Assembly: GCA_905215115.1 (NCBI GenBank)
Contig: CAJMOP010000071.1
Location: 1-10,403, forward strand
Length of the DNA stretch: 10,403 nucleotides
From: an uncultured bacterium
GTDB taxonomy: Bacteria; Actinomycetota; Coriobacteriia; Coriobacteriales; Coriobacteriaceae
Reading direction: 5' to 3'
Made by a program: the position numbers and the translations under genes. This document shows, one piece after another, positions 5,409-10,403 of the stretch. Under the pieces are notes generated by a model that saw only the letters and a program-made list of their open reading frames with translations, searched no databases and was not told the origin of the DNA. Position 1 is the first letter of the stretch, and every line of letters starts with the position of its first letter.

Positions 5409-6920
5409 ATGTCCCAGAAGTTGACTCGGGTGATTGTTACCACTGATATGGAAGTCGATGATATGAACTCGCTTGTTCATTTGGCTCTGTATCTTAACTT
5501 GCTTGATGTGCAGGCTGTGGTGTATACGGCTTCGCAGTATCACTTTCTTGGGGATGGGGTTCATACGCTCGGCGAGGTGAATTCGCATTGGCGGACCAAA
5601 GGGCGGCGCTCTTATGAGTGGGCTGTTGTGCCTCATGAGCCCGATCCGCTAGCCGGCGAGCTTCGTGAGTATCGGCCGTTTCCCGAGCATTGGATTGAGA
5701 GTCTCTGGAGTAATGAATATGCCCAGGCTTGGCCGCAGTTGCAAGCAAATGCGGCCGCTGCCGGTGAGCCGCCGTTTCCCACGCCCGCCCAGATGATCGA
5801 GCGCACCTTTGTGGGAAATGTAGCCTTTGAGGGTGATGTGACTGAGGAAACTGAGGGGTCTCGCGTAATTGCGCAGGCGATTTTAGATGATGATCCGCGT
5901 ACGTTATGGTTGCTCAGCTGGGGTGGTATGAATACGATCGTTCGCGCCCTCATGAGTATTGCCGAGCGCTATCGCGCCACGCCCGAGTGGCCCGCCGTGC
6001 AGCAGCAGGTCTATCAGAAGGTGCGCGTGATGGGCGTTGCCGATGGCGTGGGACAGGACAACTCGTGGCTCGACCATGGGCGCGAGCTCTTTCCCGAGCT
6101 CATCTTTTGGCGTGTTCCCTATATGTATGGCGGCTATGTCGACGCCAAAACAGCTCAGCCCGATACGCTGCCGCTGTTTAAGGCTCCCTGGCCCGAGCAG
6201 AATCTCACGCAGGGCAACGGCCCCCTCATGGCACGCTATATGCTCTATGGCGATGGTAAGGTCTACGAAAACGAGCCTGAGCGCTTTCAGTTTGGCAAGC
6301 ATGCCCGTCTGGATTGGGGCCTGGAAGGCATGCCCGCGATGCAGTTTGAGCGCGGCGATTTTATGGCCGAAGGCGACAGCATGACCTATATTCCGCTGCT
6401 GCCGTTTGGCCTGCGCGGTATCGACGACCGTGGCTTCGATACGCTGCTGGGACGCATGTTTTTTGATGGGCATCCCGATGCGAACGCGCCCGCCGGTTTT
6501 GCCTCCATCGGCACGCCCGCAGACGACAATCTCAATCCCTATCTGCGTGCCTATCAGGAAGACTTTGCCGCCCGCGCGCAATGGTGTGCCCATGATCCGG
6601 CAGCCTGCTCGCATCCGGCACATATTGTCGAGGCCACGGCCGACCGCAGCGCCACAGCCGGCGAGCGCGTCGACCTTACAGCGACCATCGTCGACCCCGA
6701 CGGCAAGGGCTTCGATGCACATTGGGATGTCGCCGTGGACCCGTCGAGCTATGCAGGCGCCCAGGATCTGTCGCTGTGGCAAGAATGCACGGTAGACACC
6801 GCTTTCATCGTGCCCGCCGACGCGCGACCCGGCGACCGCCTTGTGCTCACCCTTACCGTGCAGACGCGCGCCGAGCGCCCCTGCACCCGCTACGCCCAGG
6901 TCGCCGTAACCGTGGCATAG
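5409..6920 (+). CDS. DUF1593 nucleoside-hydrolase-like protein with Sde182-type C-terminal domain
   Basis: A 503-residue protein with no signal peptide. Residues 8-18 (VIVTTDMEVDD) carry the Asp-rich metal-site motif typical of DUF1593 proteins, related to the DxDxxxDD calcium site of inosine-uridine nucleoside hydrolases (Asp13, Asp17, Asp18). Next come NSLVHLALYLN and YTASQYHFLGDG, then WLLSWGGMNTIVRAL around Trp171, all family hallmarks. From about residue 400 a beta-rich module (VDLTATIVDPDG...) matches the C-terminal domain of the Sde182-like subgroup. The ATG at 5409 has GGAG 8 nt upstream; an in-frame TTG at 5385 lacks such a site. Family members are thought to act on carbohydrates or ribosides, but the reaction is not established. 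The first third uses many T-ending codons, unlike the GC-ending codons of the rest. Confidence 0.85.
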   Translation: MSQKLTRVIVTTDMEVDDMNSLVHLALYLNLLDVQAVVYTASQYHFLGDGVHTLGEVNSHWRTKGRRSYEWAVVPHEPDPLAGELREYRPFPEHWIESLWSNEYAQAWPQLQANAAAAGEPPFPTPAQMIERTFVGNVAFEGDVTEETEGSRVIAQAILDDDPRTLWLLSWGGMNTIVRALMSIAERYRATPEWPAVQQQVYQKVRVMGVADGVGQDNSWLDHGRELFPELIFWRVPYMYGGYVDAKTAQPDTLPLFKAPWPEQNLTQGNGPLMARYMLYGDGKVYENEPERFQFGKHARLDWGLEGMPAMQFERGDFMAEGDSMTYIPLLPFGLRGIDDRGFDTLLGRMFFDGHPDANAPAGFASIGTPADDNLNPYLRAYQEDFAARAQWCAHDPAACSHPAHIVEATADRSATAGERVDLTATIVDPDGKGFDAHWDVAVDPSSYAGAQDLSLWQECTVDTAFIVPADARPGDRLVLTLTVQTRAERPCTRYAQVAVTVA

Positions 6921-6964
6921 CAAGGACGGCGCCCACATTCGGCAGCCGCCGCATTCGACAAAGA

Positions 6965-7003
6965 GTGTCCCCAGGCGCCAAACGAGCGGGGATTTTTGGA
7001 CAC
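6965..7003 (+). terminator. Weak candidate terminator after the DUF1593 gene
   Basis: TCCCC (6968-6972) can pair with GGGGA (6988-6992), followed directly by TTTTT (6993-6997), 48 nt after the stop codon. The stem is only 5 bp with a 15-nt loop. The same stretch also has an alternative outer pairing GTGTCC/GGACAC (6965-6970 and 6998-7003), so it may instead be another palindromic repeat. Confidence 0.35.
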
Positions 7004-7009
7004 CCAAAC

Positions 7010-7079
7010 AACGAGAGTGGACAATCTCCCACTTTGAGCCCACAAGCAGGCCAAAAATGGGAGATTATCCACTCTCGTT
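7010..7079. repeat. 70-bp imperfect palindrome with 27-bp arms
   Basis: Arms 7010-7036 and 7053-7079 match as reverse complements at 24 of 27 positions, starting AACGAGAGTGG and ending CCACTCTCGTT, around a 16-nt loop. Two of the three mismatches (7022 and 7032) become G-U pairs in RNA read from the minus strand. It is part of a palindrome cluster filling the gap between the DUF1593 gene and the zinc-ribbon operon. Confidence 0.75.
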
Positions 7080-7087
7080 CTGCGAGC

Positions 7088-7147
7088 ACTCATTGGGGAC
7101 GTACTTAAATGAGTAGTTTCACTCATTTAAGTACGTCCCCAATGAGT
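7088..7147. repeat. 60-bp perfect palindrome made of two 27-bp repeat units
   Basis: The units at 7088-7114 and 7121-7147 are perfect reverse complements over 27 bp with a 6-nt loop AGTTTC. Each unit also has its own 7-bp terminal inverted repeats ACTCATT/AATGAGT. A single unit with one base change lies at 233-259. No T-run follows on either strand, so the structure is better explained as a dispersed intergenic repeat than as a simple terminator. Confidence 0.9.
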
Positions 7148-7222
7148 AGGAAAAATGGGCCATGTGTCCCAGTTGTGGAGACTCGTTGAGCCGTCTGGGT
7201 ATCGTGAAAGATCGCGCACTCC

Positions 7223-7260
7223 CCCATCATCAAAAGTGACACACGCTACCAGTTGATGGG
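7223..7260 (+). promoter_or_regulatory. Possible ribosome-site-masking hairpin before the DUF4428 gene
   Basis: CCCATCA (7223-7229) is complementary to TGATGGG (7254-7260), which overlaps the first half of the GGGAGG Shine-Dalgarno sequence at 7258-7263. The 7-bp stem has a 24-nt loop, so stability is modest. If formed, it would lower translation of the first gene of the operon. Confidence 0.3.
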
Positions 7261-7268
7261 AGGCAGCC

Positions 7269-8006
7269 ATGGGCTTCTTTGACAAGATGTTCGAGAAGAA
7301 AGAGTGCGCGATTTGCGGTACCGAGCTGGGACTTCTAGGTAAGACAAAAATCAATGAAGGCTACCTGTGCAAAGAGTGCGCCGGCAAGCTCTCCCCCTAC
7401 TTTCACGGCTATCGCTCCAGCACCGCGGACGATATCCGCGAGCAGCTCGCCTACCGCGAGGCCAATGCCGAGCGCCTGGCGTCGTTCAACCCCACGCGCA
7501 CGCTTTCTGCCGGGCGCACCAACATCATGCTCGATGAGGACGCGGGCCTGCTGATCATCACCTCGCAGAGCCGCTGGCGCGACGCCAATCCCGACATCAT
7601 CGAGTTCTCGCAGGTACTCGGCTGCGATATGGATATCGACGAGCATCGCACCGAAATCTATCGCGAGACCAAGGACGGCGAGCGCGAGAGCTACAACCCG
7701 CCGCGCTACGACCTGGATTACGACTTTAATCTGACCATTCACGTCAACACGCCGTACTTTACCGAGATCAACCTGCGCGTAAACGACTCCACCATCGATC
7801 AGCGCGGCTCCATCGAATACCGCGAGGCCAAGCGCCAGGCAACCGAGGTCCGCGACGCGCTGGTGCAGCTGCGCCAGGAGACGCGCGACAGCGTCGTGGC
7901 CGCCAAGGCCCCCAAGACCGCGGTGACCTGCCCCTTCTGCGGAGCCACCACCATTCCCGATGCCAGTGGGCGCTGCGAATACTGCGGCGGCGCCATCGGC
8001 GCATAG
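7269..8006 (+). CDS. DUF4428 zinc-ribbon protein
   Basis: A 245-residue soluble protein with a metal-binding knuckle pair at each end. Cys13/Cys16 with Cys34/Cys37 (ECAICG...LCKEC) form the N-terminal DUF4428 treble-clef-like site, and Cys221/Cys224 with Cys236/Cys239 (CPFCG...CEYCG) a C-terminal zinc ribbon. The middle (residues ~75-200) contains a beta-rich segment (YDFNLTIHVNTPYFTEINLRV) and a helical stretch. GGGAGG lies 5 nt before the ATG. It is the first gene of a tight operon: 24 nt separate it from the next gene, which also carries zinc ribbons. The molecular function of DUF4428 proteins is not established. The context suggests it helps assemble the zinc-ribbon/SPFH membrane complex encoded downstream. 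Confidence 0.8.
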   Translation: MGFFDKMFEKKECAICGTELGLLGKTKINEGYLCKECAGKLSPYFHGYRSSTADDIREQLAYREANAERLASFNPTRTLSAGRTNIMLDEDAGLLIITSQSRWRDANPDIIEFSQVLGCDMDIDEHRTEIYRETKDGERESYNPPRYDLDYDFNLTIHVNTPYFTEINLRVNDSTIDQRGSIEYREAKRQATEVRDALVQLRQETRDSVVAAKAPKTAVTCPFCGATTIPDASGRCEYCGGAIGA

Positions 8007-8030
8007 CCTCCGGCACGGAAAGGACCGATC

Positions 8031-9353
8031 ATGGCCTTCGAGAGCGTTAACTATCAGTGCCCTGCCTGCGGTGGCCCCCTGCATTTTGCCAGCGCCGAGC
8101 AAAAGCTCGTCTGCGACTACTGTGACTCACGCTTTGAAGTCGAAGAAGTCGAGGCCCTCTATCGCGAGCGCCAGGACAAGGCCGACGCCAAAGCCGATGC
8201 GGCAGCCGCAACGCCCAAATCCGTCGCCGACGACGCGGTGCAGGAGCTCGCCCAAAACGCCGGCTACATCTGCTCGTCGTGCGGCGCCGAGCTCGTGTCC
8301 GACGGCACCGTCGCCGTCACCACCTGCCCGTACTGCGGTAACTCCGCCGTGGCGCCCGGCCAGCTCTCAGGCGACTTCTCGCCCGACCTGGTGATTCCGT
8401 TTAAGCTCGGGCACGACGACGTCACAGCCGCACTCAAGGAACACTACAAGGGCAAGATCTTGCTGCCCAAGAGCTTTGTCACCGGCAACCACATCGACGA
8501 GGTCCAAGGTGTCTACGTGCCGTTTTGGCTCTACGGCGCCCGCGTGGACGGCGAAGTGTACTTTGACGCGACCAACGAGACCGTGACCGAGGAATCCGAC
8601 CGCACCGTCACGACCACCGACCACTACGATGCCTATCGCAAGGGCAATATCTCGTTTAAGCGCGTGCCCGTCGACGGATCGTCCAAGATGCCCGACGGCC
8701 ACATGGACGCCATCGAGCCGTTTGACTACGACGCGCTGCGTCCGTTCTCGGTCGCATATATGCCCGGCTACATCGCCAACCGTTACGACGAGGACTGCGA
8801 GACCTGCAAGGCGCGCGCCGAGCGCCGTATGGAAGAAAGCACGATCTCGGCCCTGCGCGAGACTGTCGTCGACGAATACGACGATGCCACGGTCGAAAGC
8901 AAGCAGCTCGACTACACCTGGGAAGACAGCGACTACGCCCTGTTCCCCGTCTGGATGCTCTCCACCTCGTGGAACGGCAAGAGCTACCTGTTTGCCATGA
9001 ACGGCCAGACCGGCCGCTTAGTCGGCGAGCTCCCCTGTTCCAAGCCCAAGCTCGCCATCGCCTCGGTGCTGTTCTTTGTGATCGGATTTATCCTCTCCCA
9101 GATTCTCTTTATGGGTGAGAACGCCTTCGATCCGGATTACCTCGCCTTTGATATCGAGGGCATCCTCATCAACATCGTCGCGCCGCTGATCATCGTGATT
9201 ATCGGAGACGTGCTACTGGTAGGCCAGCTCAAGACGACCAACGAGGCCACCCACGCCGACGAGTACTGCGGCGAGCTCGACCTGACCGAGAAGCACGACA
9301 CCTTCAACCACACCGAGACCACCGTTGTCATGAAAGATGACAAGGACGACTAA
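8031..9353 (+). CDS. TFIIB-type zinc-ribbon membrane protein (YdjG-like)
   Basis: A 440-residue protein with two N-terminal zinc ribbons: Cys10/Cys13/Cys28/Cys31 (CPACGG...CDYCDS) and Cys81/Cys84/Cys99/Cys102 (CSSCGA...CPYCGN). An Ala/Asp/Lys-rich linker of about 40 residues separates them. A long soluble domain (residues ~115-330) includes YVPFWLYGA and LFPVWMLSTSWNGKSYLFAMNGQTG, motifs common in annotated TFIIB-type zinc-ribbon proteins. Two membrane segments follow at about 339-361 and 377-398, and a charged tail ends DDKDD. AAGGA lies 7 nt before the ATG. The architecture resembles B. subtilis YdjG, which works with the SPFH protein YdjI at the membrane; the next gene here is a YdjI-like SPFH protein. 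Despite the family name it is unlikely to be a transcription factor. Confidence 0.8.
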   Translation: MAFESVNYQCPACGGPLHFASAEQKLVCDYCDSRFEVEEVEALYRERQDKADAKADAAAATPKSVADDAVQELAQNAGYICSSCGAELVSDGTVAVTTCPYCGNSAVAPGQLSGDFSPDLVIPFKLGHDDVTAALKEHYKGKILLPKSFVTGNHIDEVQGVYVPFWLYGARVDGEVYFDATNETVTEESDRTVTTTDHYDAYRKGNISFKRVPVDGSSKMPDGHMDAIEPFDYDALRPFSVAYMPGYIANRYDEDCETCKARAERRMEESTISALRETVVDEYDDATVESKQLDYTWEDSDYALFPVWMLSTSWNGKSYLFAMNGQTGRLVGELPCSKPKLAIASVLFFVIGFILSQILFMGENAFDPDYLAFDIEGILINIVAPLIIVIIGDVLLVGQLKTTNEATHADEYCGELDLTEKHDTFNHTETTVVMKDDKDD

Positions 9354-9401
9354 GCAATCCGACCAATACCACCCGGCCTTTGACGAGAAAGGAAGATCAC
9401 C

Positions 9402-10403
9402 ATGGGACTCTTGAAAGCTGGATTGGGAGCTGCCGGCGGCGTCATGGCCGACCAGTGGAAGGAATTTATCTACTGCGAATCGATGCCTGCTGACGTCTTG
9501 GCCTGCAAGGGCAGCAAACGCACCGGTGGCCGCAGCTCCAGCACGCGCGGCGAGGACAACGTCATCTCCAACGGCTCGGTCATCGCCGTCAACGACGGCC
9601 AGGGCATGCTCGTGGTGCAAAACGGCAAGATCATCGAAGTCGCGCTGGAGCCTGGTGAGTTCGTCTTCGATACCGGCAGCGAGCCGAGCGTCTTTAGCGG
9701 CAACCTGGGCGATTCCATCAAGGAGACCTTCGCCAATATCGGCAGCCGCTTTACCTTTGGCGGCGACGCGGGCAAGGACCAGCGTGTCTACTTCATCAAC
9801 ACCAAGGAGATCATCGGCAACAAGTACGGCACCGCCTCGCCTGTGCCCTTCCGCGTGGTCGATAACAACATTGGCCTGGACGTCGACATCTCCGTGCGTT
9901 GCAACGGCGAGTATTCGTACCGCATCACCAACCCGCTGCTGTTCTACACCAACGTGTGCGGCAACGTGACCGATAGCTACACGCGCGACAAGATCGACAG
10001 CCAGCTTAAGTCCGAGCTGCTCACCGCCCTGCAGCCCGCCTTTGCCAAGATCTCGGAAATGGGCATCCGCTACAGCGCCATCCCCGGCCACACCACCGAG
10101 CTCGCCCGCGCGCTCAACGAGGTCCTCTCTGCCGACTGGCGCGACCTGCGTGGTGTCGAGATCGTGAGCTTTGGCGTCAACTCCATCGCAGCCTCGCAAG
10201 AAGACGAGCAGATGATCAAGGACCTGCAGAAGGCCGCAGTCATGCGCGATCCCACCATGGCGGCAGCCAACATTGCCAGCGCCCAGAGCGACGCGATGCG
10301 CGCGGCAGCCGCCAATCCCAATGGCGCGATGGCAGGCTTTATGGGCATGGGCATGGCAGGTGGCATGGGCGGCATGAACGCCAGCCAGCTGTTCGCCGCC
10401 GGC
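9402..10403 (+). CDS. SPFH-domain (virion core protein-like, YdjI-like) protein, 3' end cut by window
   Basis: The frame is open from the ATG at 9402 to the window edge (334 residues, no stop). AAAGGA lies 8 nt upstream. The start MGLLKAGLGAAGGVMADQWKEFIYCE is typical of the bacterial SPFH/'virion core protein' group, with an amphipathic glycine-rich N-terminus able to sit on a membrane. The SPFH fold covers roughly residues 50-290 (VIAVNDGQGMLVVQNGKI, EPGEFVFDT, VPFRVVDNNIGLDVDISVRC, LRGVEIVSFGVNSI). A helical, Ala-rich stretch and a Met/Gly-rich linker (residues ~309-328) follow. Family members usually end in a zinc ribbon, which would lie beyond the window. In B. subtilis the homologous YdjI links PspA to the membrane. 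The gap to the upstream gene is 48 nt, so the three genes are likely one operon. Confidence 0.85.
   Translation, partial: MGLLKAGLGAAGGVMADQWKEFIYCESMPADVLACKGSKRTGGRSSSTRGEDNVISNGSVIAVNDGQGMLVVQNGKIIEVALEPGEFVFDTGSEPSVFSGNLGDSIKETFANIGSRFTFGGDAGKDQRVYFINTKEIIGNKYGTASPVPFRVVDNNIGLDVDISVRCNGEYSYRITNPLLFYTNVCGNVTDSYTRDKIDSQLKSELLTALQPAFAKISEMGIRYSAIPGHTTELARALNEVLSADWRDLRGVEIVSFGVNSIAASQEDEQMIKDLQKAAVMRDPTMAAANIASAQSDAMRAAAANPNGAMAGFMGMGMAGGMGGMNASQLFAAG

Noticed and set aside
5904..7043. Minus-strand frame overlapping the DUF1593 gene
   Set aside because: It starts inside an intergenic palindrome and has no recognisable motif; codon position bias supports the plus strand.
6921..7268. CRISPR-like array
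   Set aside because: The repeats are inverted pairs of different sequence, with no regular direct repeats or unique spacers.
9213..10199. Minus-strand frame opposite the SPFH gene
   Set aside because: Shadow frame crossing the junction of two well-supported plus-strand genes.

Overview
The window is high-GC bacterial DNA with compact genes, strong GGAGG/AAAGGA ribosome binding sites and short intergenic palindromes. Gene content (a sugar PTS, several cytoplasmic carbohydrate-active enzymes, and a zinc-ribbon/SPFH module) and codon use fit a gut actinobacterium of the Coriobacteriia, such as Collinsella. That assignment is inference from style, not a database match.

Layout. Bases 1-172 are the 3' end of a P-type ATPase resembling MgtA-type Mg2+ importers. 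Bases 173-361 hold two palindromic repeats. On the minus strand follow an apiosidase-like (DUF4038) glycosidase (362-1675) and, upstream of it, a PTS EIIBC permease (1889-3316), with a hairpin terminator between them. A 488-bp AT-rich divergent regulatory region (3317-3804) with several TAAACA/GTTTAC palindromes separates the permease from a plus-strand alpha/beta-hydrolase esterase (3805-5142). A 127-bp nested palindrome follows, then a DUF1593 nucleoside-hydrolase-like protein (5409-6920). Bases 6921-7268 are a second palindrome-rich gap. The right end is a plus-strand operon: a DUF4428 zinc-ribbon protein (7269-8006), a double zinc-ribbon membrane protein (8031-9353) and an SPFH-domain protein (9402 to beyond the edge).

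How the genes may work together. The permease, glycosidase, esterase and DUF1593 protein look like a carbohydrate-scavenging locus: the PTS imports and phosphorylates a glycoside, and cytoplasmic enzymes remove ester groups and split the glycosidic bond. None of the three enzymes has a signal peptide. The substrate cannot be read from sequence, and no regulator or EIIA is present in the window. The three-gene operon resembles Bacillus subtilis ydjG/ydjI, which links an SPFH protein and a zinc-ribbon membrane protein to PspA-type membrane stress defence. No PspA is visible here.

The least explained material is a set of intergenic palindromes with perfect or near-perfect arms of 27-28 bp, one type present twice in the window, and the multi-site operator region between the permease and the esterase.
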